Origin: Ferrithrix thermotolerans DSM 19514
GTDB lineage: Bacteria > Actinomycetota > Acidimicrobiia > Acidimicrobiales > Ilumatobacteraceae
Assembly (NCBI GenBank): GCA_945878705.1
Contig: CAMCUE010000035.1
Coordinates: forward strand, 1-9,168
Length of the DNA stretch: 9,168 bases
Direction of reading: 5' to 3'
Position 1 is the stretch's first letter. Each line of letters begins with the position of its first letter. Position numbers and translations under genes: made by a program. Below, piece after piece: positions 1-7,141 of the stretch. The notes beneath the pieces are model-generated. The model had not been told where the DNA came from, did no database searches, and saw nothing but the letters and a program-made list of their open reading frames with translations.

Positions 1-526
1 TCTTCGAAATTACTGGACCAAAAAACGTTCCCTCAGAAGTAGTGCCTGGTTTAAAAGTGATGATCGGAGCGCCAAGATCTTTGCCTGCTCGTGAAATTGC
101 CAAGTCAGTCTCGAAACGAATTATCGGTGTATGCGTTTCGTCATCGTAAGCATCGGCCCATTGTGTCGGTAGTGATTGGCTCTGTAATATTTCTGTCAGA
201 ACTTGATGTGGGTTCGTATCTGAACCTTGACGCTTTTTTAAATTATGAAATGATGTGCCAAACGCAGTATAAAACTTTCTTACACCCTCGTTACCTTCAG
301 CCGCACGAGCAGCGCTGGCGACACGCAAAGTAGCCAGACCAAAATTATGAATAACTTTGTGATACTCATCGTCGGGTGCATAGCCGCGATCACCATTGAC
401 CATTGCCAGTGATAAAAACTTCCACGACACTTCGTATTTTCGAATGCTCACAACTTCTGTCACCCAACGCGAAGTCGCCCAAGCCCACGGACAACCTGGA
501 TCAAAGAAAAACTCAAGATCTGCCAC
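1..526 (-). CDS. DsbA-family thioredoxin-fold oxidoreductase, Rv2466c-like (3' end off the window)
   Basis: Translating the minus strand from GTG at 526 gives 175 uninterrupted codons to the window edge, so the C-terminus is missing. The start (VADLEFFFDPGCPWAWATSR) and a late block reading GAPIITF...GTFFGPVISK match the pattern of the DsbA-like family that includes mycobacterial mycothiol-dependent nitroreductase Rv2466c, a cytosolic reductase using mycothiol. The active site is C12-P-W-A15: the first cysteine is kept, but the second cysteine of the CPWC motif I recall for Rv2466c is alanine, so a monothiol mechanism is inferred. There is no signal peptide, so it is probably cytoplasmic. GTG 526 is the only plausible start, because an in-frame TAA lies four codons upstream and the first internal ATG falls well inside the fold. 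It begins 18 nt after the infB stop without a strong Shine-Dalgarno sequence, so it is probably read through from infB. The family call is firm; the substrate is unknown. Confidence 0.82.
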   Translation of the reverse strand, partial: MADLEFFFDPGCPWAWATSRWVTEVVSIRKYEVSWKFLSLAMVNGDRGYAPDDEYHKVIHNFGLATLRVASAARAAEGNEGVRKFYTAFGTSFHNLKKRQGSDTNPHQVLTEILQSQSLPTQWADAYDDETHTPIIRFETDLAISRAGKDLGAPIITFKPGTTSEGTFFGPVISK

Positions 527-544
527 AACGACAGATTAGACGCT

Positions 545-3397
545 TCAGACGCGCTCAACCTCTTTGAGTTCGTAGGTCTCAATGACATCACCGGGCTTTA
601 GATCTTGGAAGTCAGTCAAACTTATGCCACACTCAAAACCTTCACGGACTTCACGAACATCATCTTTGAAGCGGCGCAATGTATTGATATTGCCCTTCCA
701 AATGATTGTTCCGTCGCGCAAGAATCGAACTTTCGATCCACGAGTAATTACACCCGAAGTTACCGAACATCCTGCAACTGATCCAACCTTTGGTGCCTTG
801 AAAATCTCACGAACTTCGGCTTCGCCAGTCACAACTTCAATAAATTCTGGGGCGAGCATTCCCTTCATCGCCTTCTCAACATCTTCAAGAAGCTTGTAGA
901 TAATTTCGTAAGTTCGAATCTCTACATTCTCTTTTTCGGCCAATTCGCGAATCTTGCGATCAGGACGAACATTGAAGCCAATCAAAGTTGCATTCGTTGC
1001 AGCCGCCAACGAAATGTCGTTTTCGGTTATTGAGCCAACACCACGGTGAACGAACGCGGCACGCACATCGTCACGCTCAAGTTTGCGCAAACTCTCAGTT
1101 ACTGCTTCAAGTGATCCATGCACATCGGCTTTGACGATCACGTTCAGTGTTGCGACTTCGCCAGCCTGAATCTGTGTGAAGATATCTTCAAGTTTCACTC
1201 CGCGCTGAACACGAGCATCGCCCCGTTGGTTCATCGTGCGATATCGCTGCTCACGTGCAGCAGCAACAGTTCTCGCCGTGCGCTCATCGGGTGCTGATCT
1301 AAATTCTTCACCCGCACCAGGAACCGCAGACAACCCGAGAACTTGCACCGGCGAAGAAGGACCTGCTTGTTTCACTTGCTCGCCACGATCGTTAATTAAT
1401 GCGCGAACTTTGCCCCAAGCAGCACCAGCAACAATTGGGTCGCCAACTTTGAGCATTCCCTTATCAACCAAAATTGTCACCACTGGCCCACGACCAATAT
1501 CGAGTTGTGCTTCAAGTACAACACCCTTCGCGCGACCTGTTGGGTTCGCAGTCAGTTCTTCAAGTTCGGCGACAACATTTAATTGCTCAAGCAAGTCGTC
1601 AACGCCAAGTCCGCTCTGCGCTGACATCTCAACCACGATCGTGTCGCCACCCCACGCTTCTGGTGTTAGCTGTTGTTCTGCAAGCCCCGAAAGCACGCGC
1701 TGAACATCTGCATTATCTTTATCGATTTTGTTAAGCGCTACAACAATCGGCACTTCAGCAACTCGAGCGTGATTAATCGCTTCAATTGTTTGTGGCATCA
1801 CACCGTCGTCTGCTGCAACAACCAACACAACGATGTCGGTGACCCCTGCACCACGAGCCCGCATTTTTGTAAATGCAGCGTGACCAGGGGTGTCAATGAA
1901 AGTAATTAGTTTGCCACTCTTTTCAATTTGATATGCACCGATGTGTTGAGTTATTCCACCAGCTTCGCCAGAGACAACATTGGCATTGCGAATCTTGTCA
2001 AGCAGAGTTGTTTTGCCGTGGTCAACATGCCCCATGATCGTGATAATCGGCGGACGAGTCTCTTGTAATTCAGGGTCATCGTCGTCTGAGTCATCAAACA
2101 TTGCTTGCAATTCAAGTTCTTCTTGCTGACCCGGATCTACGAGAAGAATCTCGGCTCCAATTTCGAGTGCGAAGAGTTCCATTTGTTCGTCAACAAGTGT
2201 CATCGTTGCGGTGACCATTTCACCGTGCTCAAGCAGAAAGCGAACAACATCAGCCGGTGTGCGATTTAATTTTGGCGCGAACTCTTGTGAAGAACCTCCG
2301 CGCTCAATTACGACGATGCCTTCAGGAACTGGACTTGCGCTCGGCGTATAACTTGTTGGCGTCTGCGGAAGTTGCTCTTCAAATTCTTGACGACGCTGAC
2401 CACGAGTTTTTTTACGCGGACCACGACGTTGACCGCCGCCAGGACCACGACCTGCTGCTGGACGACCACCCGGACCAGTTGGACTACTTCGACCAAGTGC
2501 GGTTCCGCGTCCACCAGTTGGCGCACCCGGACGACCGCCGACACCAGTAGGTCGACTGCCAGGAGCCGAACGATCAGGAGAAGTGCGACCACCCGAACCA
2601 GCAGGACCACGACCAAGTTGTGACGCAGGAATTCGACCAGTGCGTGCATTCGTTGATGGAGCAGAACTACGAGGCGCTGAGCGATTGAACGGCGGACGAG
2701 TTACTCCACCTTCTGGGCGACGCGGAATCGGTGGTGGTGGAATCGGACGCGACGAACCTGGTGGCGGCGGAATCGGACGCGCACCTGGTGTTGCTGGGCG
2801 AGCAGGTTGACCTGGCACGGTCGGGACATTCGGAACTGTTGGAACTGTTGGAGCAGTCGGTGCAATGCGTGCTGCCGGCGCTGGTTGTGCAACGGGTCGA
2901 ACTGGTTCTGGTTGCAACGGTTGAATTTGTCGAACCGGTTGATTCGAAGCAGTACTAGTTGGTGCAGTTGCTCGATGTGGCTGAGCGGATGAAACTACAC
3001 GGCTTGTTGAAGTTTCGGTCTCACCTACTACAACTGGTACGGAAGCCACGACTGGCTGTTGTACATCAACCGGTACTACTTCAACATCGTCAACTTTTGA
3101 TGTGCCAGCAACTTTTTTTGCTCCAGCAACCTTCTTGGCGCCGGCAACTTTCTTCGCACCAGCAACTTTTTTAACAGCAGCCTTTTTGACTGGTTTTTCC
3201 GAGACATCTTCTGGTTGAGTTGGGCGGGTCAGGCCTTCTCGATCGGCTCGCACACGAATTCGATCTGCCTGGGCGTCAATAACTGTTGAGGATGGACCCT
3301 TCACACCGATGCCAAGTTTTCCGCTGAGGTCAATAACCTCAGCGTTTGTCATTCCGAGTTCTTTGGCGATCTCGTGAACGCGTTTAGCCTTTGGCAA
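545..3397 (-). CDS. infB: Translation initiation factor IF-2
   Basis: This 950-residue GTPase positions initiator fMet-tRNA on the 30S subunit and promotes 50S joining. The N-terminal IF2_N-like helical domain is at residues 1-55. A long low-complexity region follows (60-345): a KVAGAK tandem repeat at 77-98, a Pro/Thr/Val stretch at 182-198, two RPIPPPP blocks at 207-223, then Gly/Arg-rich sequence to about 336. A second small N domain spans about 355-420, and an acidic linker (DDSDDDD) precedes the G domain. G motifs are all present: GHVDHGKT 456-463, [10 protein letters not shown] 480-489, DTPGH 502-506, NKID 556-559 and SAQSG 592-596. Domains II, III and the fMet-tRNA-binding C domain continue to residue 950. 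The start is TTG 3397, encoding [15 protein letters not shown]; the frame stays open upstream, but that part is nusA read out of frame. AAAGG lies 9 nt before the TTG, and nusA ends 5 nt upstream. No ylxR intervenes. Confidence 0.97.
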   Translation of the reverse strand: MPKAKRVHEIAKELGMTNAEVIDLSGKLGIGVKGPSSTVIDAQADRIRVRADREGLTRPTQPEDVSEKPVKKAAVKKVAGAKKVAGAKKVAGAKKVAGTSKVDDVEVVPVDVQQPVVASVPVVVGETETSTSRVVSSAQPHRATAPTSTASNQPVRQIQPLQPEPVRPVAQPAPAARIAPTAPTVPTVPNVPTVPGQPARPATPGARPIPPPPGSSRPIPPPPIPRRPEGGVTRPPFNRSAPRSSAPSTNARTGRIPASQLGRGPAGSGGRTSPDRSAPGSRPTGVGGRPGAPTGGRGTALGRSSPTGPGGRPAAGRGPGGGQRRGPRKKTRGQRRQEFEEQLPQTPTSYTPSASPVPEGIVVIERGGSSQEFAPKLNRTPADVVRFLLEHGEMVTATMTLVDEQMELFALEIGAEILLVDPGQQEELELQAMFDDSDDDDPELQETRPPIITIMGHVDHGKTTLLDKIRNANVVSGEAGGITQHIGAYQIEKSGKLITFIDTPGHAAFTKMRARGAGVTDIVVLVVAADDGVMPQTIEAINHARVAEVPIVVALNKIDKDNADVQRVLSGLAEQQLTPEAWGGDTIVVEMSAQSGLGVDDLLEQLNVVAELEELTANPTGRAKGVVLEAQLDIGRGPVVTILVDKGMLKVGDPIVAGAAWGKVRALINDRGEQVKQAGPSSPVQVLGLSAVPGAGEEFRSAPDERTARTVAAAREQRYRTMNQRGDARVQRGVKLEDIFTQIQAGEVATLNVIVKADVHGSLEAVTESLRKLERDDVRAAFVHRGVGSITENDISLAAATNATLIGFNVRPDRKIRELAEKENVEIRTYEIIYKLLEDVEKAMKGMLAPEFIEVVTGEAEVREIFKAPKVGSVAGCSVTSGVITRGSKVRFLRDGTIIWKGNINTLRRFKDDVREVREGFECGISLTDFQDLKPGDVIETYELKEVERV
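3104..3169 (-). repeat. 18-bp tandem repeat in infB encoding KVAGAK units
   Basis: Nearly four 18-bp units encode IF-2 residues 77-98, with the period VAGAKK. On the plus strand, units centre on (c)cagcaactttttt or close variants, diverging mainly at third positions (for example ccggcaactttc, ccagcaaccttc). The drift at synonymous sites with the amino acids kept suggests that the peptide repeat is maintained rather than freshly duplicated. The basic Ala/Val/Lys sequence lies in the disordered linker after the N-terminal domain. Confidence 0.75.
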
Positions 3398-3402
3398 GGT
3401 GC

Positions 3403-4563
3403 TTAGCCTTTCGATTCTTCTGTTGACGCACCAGATTGCGCGGCAACTTGTTCTTGACTGAGAATTGACCCATCGGCCGCATGCCACTCCATAGCGCCAG
3501 AATCTGTATTCGTCTTCCATTCACCTTCGGCATATACCGATTCTGGGACTGTCTCAACAGAGCGACGAACAACGGCATTGCCATCAGCAGCCGCTTCTGA
3601 CTCGCTCTTGATATCGAGGCGAACACCGGTCAGTCGCGCCGCAAGCGTTGCGTTTACACCCATCTTGCCGATCGCCAGCGACAATTGAAAGTCAGGCACG
3701 ATTACATCGGCTTGAGTTTCGTCTGCACTTAAACGAACTTCAGTAACTTTTGCTGGTGACATTGCTTTAGCGATGAAATCACGCTTATCTTCGCTGAATG
3801 GAATGATGTCAACTTTTTCTCCGCGCAGTTCATTAACAACCATGCGCACGCGACCACCACGAGCACCAACGCAAGCACCGACCGGATCAATTGCCTTGTC
3901 ATTTGACCACACTGCAATTTTCGTGCGTTGACCCGGTTCACGAGCACACGATTTAATCTCAACGATTCGATCGGCAATCTCAGGTACTTCCATTTCGAAT
4001 AGTCGCATAATCAAACCTGGGTGAGTGCGACTGACCACAATTTGCGGACCCTTTGGAGTGCGACGCACTTCAACGATGTATGCCTTGAGTCGAGCATTCG
4101 GTTCGCGTGTTTCTCCGAGTACTTGCTCTGCTTGTGGCAGTAATGCCTCAACACGACCCAAATCAAGCAGCGTGTATCGAGTGTCGGTCTTTTGAACTGT
4201 TCCTGAAACTATGTCGCCTTCACGGTTCGCATACTCTTCAAACTTGCGTTCACGCTCTACTTCACGAATTCGTTGACTCATTACTTGACGGAAAGTCACC
4301 GCGGCGATTCGACCGAGTTCGTCTTTCTTCGGTGTGTCATCGCGTTCGTTAATCCATTCACCGTCGTCATTTACGTCGTATGCCGTAAAAGTAATATCCA
4401 TGTTGTCTGGGTTTACCCCGACGATTACTTCTTCTGCCGCGCCTGGTCGCTTCTTATACGCCGTTGCTAGTGCTTCTACGAGTACTTGCAATAGCGCGTC
4501 AATAGTGATTCCACGATCTGCTGCGAGCATGCGCAGCGCTTCTGACATGTCCAAGTTGCTCAT
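3403..4563 (-). CDS. nusA: Transcription termination/antitermination factor NusA
   Basis: The 386-residue protein binds RNA polymerase and nascent RNA, modulating pausing, intrinsic termination and antitermination. The N-terminal RNAP-binding domain covers about 1-112. An S1 domain follows at about 115-181 (GDIVSGTVQKTDTRYTLLDL). KH1 holds DPVGACVGARGGRVRMVVNE at 226-245 with the GARG loop, and KH2 carries GKMG at 299-302 (LAIGKMGVNATLAARLTG). There are no C-terminal acidic repeats of the E. coli type. After about residue 325 there is a tail of roughly 60 residues with two tryptophans (EGEWK, MEWHAADGS), which I do not recognise. The start is ATG 4563, giving MSNLDMSEALRML; it overlaps the rimP stop as ATGA and has GGAGG 10 nt upstream. 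An upstream in-frame ATG at 4638 lies within rimP and would add 25 unconserved residues, so it is rejected. Confidence 0.96.
   Translation of the reverse strand: MSNLDMSEALRMLAADRGITIDALLQVLVEALATAYKKRPGAAEEVIVGVNPDNMDITFTAYDVNDDGEWINERDDTPKKDELGRIAAVTFRQVMSQRIREVERERKFEEYANREGDIVSGTVQKTDTRYTLLDLGRVEALLPQAEQVLGETREPNARLKAYIVEVRRTPKGPQIVVSRTHPGLIMRLFEMEVPEIADRIVEIKSCAREPGQRTKIAVWSNDKAIDPVGACVGARGGRVRMVVNELRGEKVDIIPFSEDKRDFIAKAMSPAKVTEVRLSADETQADVIVPDFQLSLAIGKMGVNATLAARLTGVRLDIKSESEAAADGNAVVRRSVETVPESVYAEGEWKTNTDSGAMEWHAADGSILSQEQVAAQSGASTEESKG
3407..3411 (-). promoter_or_regulatory. Ribosome binding site that fixes the TTG start of infB
   Basis: The minus strand reads AAAGG, then 9 nt, then TTG at 3397. 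No ATG or GTG in this frame lies near the conserved IF-2 N-terminus ([11 protein letters not shown]), so this Shine-Dalgarno match selects the TTG. The site sits inside the last codons of nusA (ESKG-stop), so translation of the two genes is probably coupled. Confidence 0.7.
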
Positions 4564-5144
4564 GATGCTTTGGCCTCCGTTGTAGTAGCGAATTTTTTCT
4601 TTGAGTGGCGAGCTTCTTCCTTTGAAGTCGGCTTCCATTCGAAAACTGTTCGAGCGCGATCGATCATCGCGTAATTAATTGCGATTTCGACATCACTTGC
4701 ATTACGGACAGTGATTTCGCGATCGTCAGCACTAACCAGCAGACCTTGCACACGGCGCTCATTGCTATTTTCAAGCGGTGCGGTCAATCGCACACTGATA
4801 ACTTTGTTGACCTCGCGAACATAGTGCCGCGGCAAACGCAAGTTGCGTTCGAGACCTGGGCTCGTCACTTCAAGTGTGTAGCGACCTGGCACCGGCTCTG
4901 AATGATCAAACTCTTTTGAGATAAGCCGAGTGAGCACACCAATTTTTTCGAGATTAACACCCGCAGGTTGACCATCTTCGCCCAGTAAGCCAGGTTTTGT
5001 GTCTACGACAACTCGCACAACACCACTGTTAAATTCGAGGTCATAGAGGTCAAGGCCGAGATCGCTAACAATCGGTGTGACAAGTTCGCTGATGCGTGTG
5101 ACTATCACATTCATGCCAGCACTTTCAATTGAACTCGTGGCCAT
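4560..5144 (-). CDS. rimP: Ribosome maturation factor RimP
   Basis: The 194-residue cytoplasmic protein helps 30S subunits mature. The N-terminal alpha/beta domain (about 12-105) contains DLEFNSGVVRVVVD and the family's most conserved block, EVTSPGLERNLR, at 92-103. The C-terminal SH3-like domain is at about 108-172 (ISVRLTAPL, RRVQGLLVSADDREITV), ending in IDRARTVFEW. A Lys/Ala/Thr-rich tail of about 20 residues follows and is probably disordered. The start is ATG 5144 with AGGAG 9 nt upstream (5154-5158, minus strand). The internal ATG at residue 11 would also keep the domain but lacks such a site. It is the first gene of the minus-strand cluster, and a candidate promoter and leader hairpin lie upstream at 5234-5315. 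Confidence 0.95.
   Translation of the reverse strand: MATSSIESAGMNVIVTRISELVTPIVSDLGLDLYDLEFNSGVVRVVVDTKPGLLGEDGQPAGVNLEKIGVLTRLISKEFDHSEPVPGRYTLEVTSPGLERNLRLPRHYVREVNKVISVRLTAPLENSNERRVQGLLVSADDREITVRNASDVEIAINYAMIDRARTVFEWKPTSKEEARHSKKKFATTTEAKAS
4574..4578 (-). promoter_or_regulatory. Ribosome binding site of nusA inside rimP
   Basis: The minus strand reads GGAGG 10 nt before ATG 4563. It lies within the final codons of rimP, and the start and stop overlap as ATGA. This supports re-initiation from rimP and decides the nusA start over the in-frame ATG at 4638. Confidence 0.7.
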
Positions 5145-5205
5145 TAGATATCTCTCCTTTCTCGTAATAACACTGCTAAATCGCCATCAAATAGCCTCTT
5201 TTACT

Positions 5206-5219
5206 GTCAAAAAAGACAC
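5206..5219. repeat. Short inverted repeat TGTC-A6-GACA upstream of rimP
   Basis: TGTCAAAAAAGACA is a perfect 4-bp inverted repeat around six A residues. It sits between the leader hairpin and the rimP ribosome binding site, and on the minus strand it contains TTGACA (5210 to 5205). It could be an operator, part of a second promoter, or chance. Nothing else in the window repeats it. Confidence 0.2.
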
Positions 5220-5233
5220 CCGATAGAGAACAA

Positions 5234-5259
5234 AAGGCGTGGGCCTAAACCCACGCCTT
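5234..5259 (-). terminator. Hairpin with interrupted T tract in the rimP-nusA leader (candidate attenuator)
   Basis: The minus strand folds into a perfect 10-bp stem, AAGGCGTGGG / CCCACGCCTT, around the 6-nt loop TTTAGG. It is followed at once by TTGTTCTCT, so the T run reads TTTTGTT when the last stem pairs are counted. On the plus strand the stem is followed by CGGTTC with no T run, so terminator polarity is minus. No minus-strand gene ends here; the element lies about 90 bp before the rimP start and downstream of a good -10 (5288-5293). I therefore read it as a possible attenuator of the operon, or otherwise as a block against antisense transcription coming from proS. CCTAAA at the predicted 5' end of the leader (5274-5279) is complementary to the TTTAGG loop. 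Confidence 0.55.
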
Positions 5260-5287
5260 CGGTTCAATGAACTTTTAGGTCGCCTTA

Positions 5288-5315
5288 AGTATAGGGGCGC
5301 GGAACTAAAGTTTAA
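5288..5315 (-). promoter_or_regulatory. Candidate sigma-70-type promoter for rimP-nusA-infB
   Basis: On the minus strand, TATACT (5293 to 5288) matches five of six bases of TATAAT. TTAAAC (5315 to 5310) lies 16 nt upstream and matches three of six bases of TTGACA. Initiation would fall near 5281, giving a leader of about 137 nt that includes the 5234-5259 hairpin. The -10 is convincing by eye and the -35 is weak. A separate TTGACA nearer rimP has no usable -10. Confidence 0.4.
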
Positions 5316-5351
5316 GACGGCGCTAATTCACGCGCCGCCAAGTGAGGGCTC

Positions 5352-7124
5352 GTGATTTTGCGGATGTCAACAATGTTTTTAAGGACATTACGCGATGACC
5401 CAGTTGACGCCGAGGTGCCAAGTCATCGCCTCTTGGTTCGAGCAGGGTATATTCGTCGCGCTTCGCCTGGCGGATATACATGGTTGCCACTTGGTTTACG
5501 AACATTGAATCGAGTTGAAACCATCGTCCGCGAAGAAATGGATGCGATCGGCGCCCAAGAAGTGCATTTTCCTGCGATGTTGCCACGCGAACCTTACGAA
5601 ATAACTGGTCGGTGGACAGACTATGGCCCGAATTTATTTCGCTTACAGGACCGACGCGGTGTCGATTATCTACTTGGTCCAACTCACGAAGAAATGTTCA
5701 CACTTTTAGTAAAGGATCTTTACAGCAGTTACAAAGATCTTCCGCTGTGGCTGTACCAAATTCAAACTAAGTTTCGCGATGAGGCTCGCCCACGCGCAGG
5801 TCTGTTGCGTGGACGCGAATTCTTGATGAAAGATTCATACAGTTTCGATCTGGACGACGAAGGTTTGCAGCGCAGTTACGACGCACATCGGGCCGCATAT
5901 TTACGAACCTTTGACAGACTGGGTTTGCCATATGCGGTTGTCTCGGCGATGTCTGGAGCAATGGGTGGATCGGCTTCTGAAGAGTTCTTGTTTCCGTGTG
6001 ATTCTGGTGAAGACACATTCGTCAGTTGCACAAAGTGCGACTACTCGGCCAATACCGAAGCAGTTCGAGTCGGCGAACCAGCCAAGATTGATTACTCGAA
6101 TCTTGGCGCGGCTGTTGTGCACGACACGCCGGCTACACCGACGATCGCTACTTTGGTTGATTTATTCAACACTCGATCTGATTTAAAGCGCGCCGATCGT
6201 CAGTGGATGGCGGCCGACACTCTAAAAAATGTCATCGTCAATTTGCGTTATCCAGATGGTCGCCTTGAACCTCTCGCAGTTGGTGTGCCAGGTGATCGTG
6301 ATGTCGATACCAAGCGTCTTGAAGCACAAGTCTCGCCAGCCGAAATCGTTGAGTTCACGGAAGCAGATTTCACTGCGAACAAGTATCTCGTCAAGGGCTA
6401 CATCGGGCCGCAATCACTCGGGTTAAAAAATTCAAGTGGTATCAAATATTTGCTCGACCGCAGCATTTCAATTGGTGGCGCGTGGATAACTGGTGCCAAT
6501 GCGCCAGGTCGACATGTTTCAGGTCTCGTTTACGGTCGTGATTTCGCAAGCGACGGCGTAATCGATGCCGCTGATGTTCGTGACGGTGACGCATGTCCAA
6601 AATGCAACGCAAAGTTAGGAATTCGCCGCGGCATTGAGATCGGTCACGTGTTTCAACTGGGTCGCAAATACGCCGAAGCACTCGGGCTCACTGTGCTCGA
6701 CCAAAACGGAAAATCACAAGTCGTCACCATGGGTTCTTACGGCATTGGAGTCTCGCGAGCAGTTGCAGCAATCGCCGAAGCGAACCACGATGAGATTGGA
6801 CTGAAGTGGCCGTCTGCTGTTTCGCCTACAGATGTTCACATTGTTGTTGCCGGAAAACCCGGTGATGAAACCTCAACTGTTGGCGAAGCACTCGCAACTG
6901 CTCTGCACGATCAAAACATGACTGTGTTACTTGATGATCGCAAAGGTGTTTCGCCAGGTGTCAAATTTAAAGATGCTGAACTTATCGGCACCCCGCGAAT
7001 AGTGATCGCTGGTCGTGGTGTGGCGACGGGAGTTGTTGAAGTTCGCAATCGCCGTGCCGGAATTTCGGGCGATGTCGCAATAGTTGATGCCGCGAATCAT
7101 ATTGTTGCAATGCCGATAATTTAA
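5352..7124 (+). CDS. proS: Prolyl-tRNA synthetase, bacterial type with editing insertion
   Basis: The 590-residue class II synthetase charges tRNA-Pro with proline in the cytoplasm. The catalytic core includes GPTHEE at 109-114, motif 2 ([17 protein letters not shown], 141-157) and motif 3 ([16 protein letters not shown], 461-476). Between motifs 2 and 3 lies the INS-type editing insertion, about 235-405, characteristic of full-length bacterial ProRS and used to hydrolyse Ala-tRNA-Pro. Two Cys pairs, CTKC 226-229 and CPKC 415-418, flank it. The C-terminal anticodon-binding domain covers about 492-590. The start is uncertain: GTG 5352 gives the actinobacterial N-terminus [17 protein letters not shown], but GAGGG (5344-5348) is only 3 nt away and is better spaced (9 nt) for TTG 5358; ATG 5364 is also possible. 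It is divergent from rimP and followed 17 nt later by manA. Confidence 0.97.
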   Translation: MILRMSTMFLRTLRDDPVDAEVPSHRLLVRAGYIRRASPGGYTWLPLGLRTLNRVETIVREEMDAIGAQEVHFPAMLPREPYEITGRWTDYGPNLFRLQDRRGVDYLLGPTHEEMFTLLVKDLYSSYKDLPLWLYQIQTKFRDEARPRAGLLRGREFLMKDSYSFDLDDEGLQRSYDAHRAAYLRTFDRLGLPYAVVSAMSGAMGGSASEEFLFPCDSGEDTFVSCTKCDYSANTEAVRVGEPAKIDYSNLGAAVVHDTPATPTIATLVDLFNTRSDLKRADRQWMAADTLKNVIVNLRYPDGRLEPLAVGVPGDRDVDTKRLEAQVSPAEIVEFTEADFTANKYLVKGYIGPQSLGLKNSSGIKYLLDRSISIGGAWITGANAPGRHVSGLVYGRDFASDGVIDAADVRDGDACPKCNAKLGIRRGIEIGHVFQLGRKYAEALGLTVLDQNGKSQVVTMGSYGIGVSRAVAAIAEANHDEIGLKWPSAVSPTDVHIVVAGKPGDETSTVGEALATALHDQNMTVLLDDRKGVSPGVKFKDAELIGTPRIVIAGRGVATGVVEVRNRRAGISGDVAIVDAANHIVAMPII

Positions 7125-7141
7125 CGAAGCGTGTAACGAAA

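Noticed and set aside
91..333. 80-codon plus-strand open frame near the left edge
   Set aside because: It is antisense to the continuous DsbA-like gene, which has recognisable family motifs; the plus-strand product has none.
2257..2958. Open frames on both strands opposite or across the IF-2 linker
   Set aside because: The GC-rich repetitive linker DNA keeps several frames open; the products are low-complexity (runs of Thr, Asp or Val) and overlap a certain gene.
3398..3520. Upstream extension of infB by 41 codons to an ATG at 3520
   Set aside because: The added residues are the nusA 3' end read out of frame and have no IF-2 similarity; the TTG at 3397 has a well-placed AAAGG and gives the conserved N-terminus.
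4564..4638. Upstream extension of nusA by 25 codons
   Set aside because: It lies wholly inside rimP, adds unconserved residues, and the ATGA overlap with GGAGG at the downstream ATG is a better start.
5188..5210. Perfect -35 box TTGACA on the minus strand upstream of rimP as the main promoter
   Set aside because: No acceptable -10 lies 16-18 nt downstream (ATGGCG at 17 nt), and the only AT-rich hexamers are at 11 or 22 nt; it is more likely part of the small inverted repeat or chance.
5200..5227. Plus-strand TTTACT-16-GATAGA as a proS promoter, and TATAGG at 5290-5295 as an alternative
   Set aside because: Both combine weak hexamers: GATAGA matches three of six bases, and the -35 for TATAGG is ATGAAC. 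I could not choose between them, so no proS promoter is annotated.
5145..5351. T-box or other tRNA-sensing leader upstream of proS
   Set aside because: No T-box consensus bulge, specifier arrangement or plus-strand terminator/antiterminator pair is visible; the hairpin has terminator polarity only on the minus strand.
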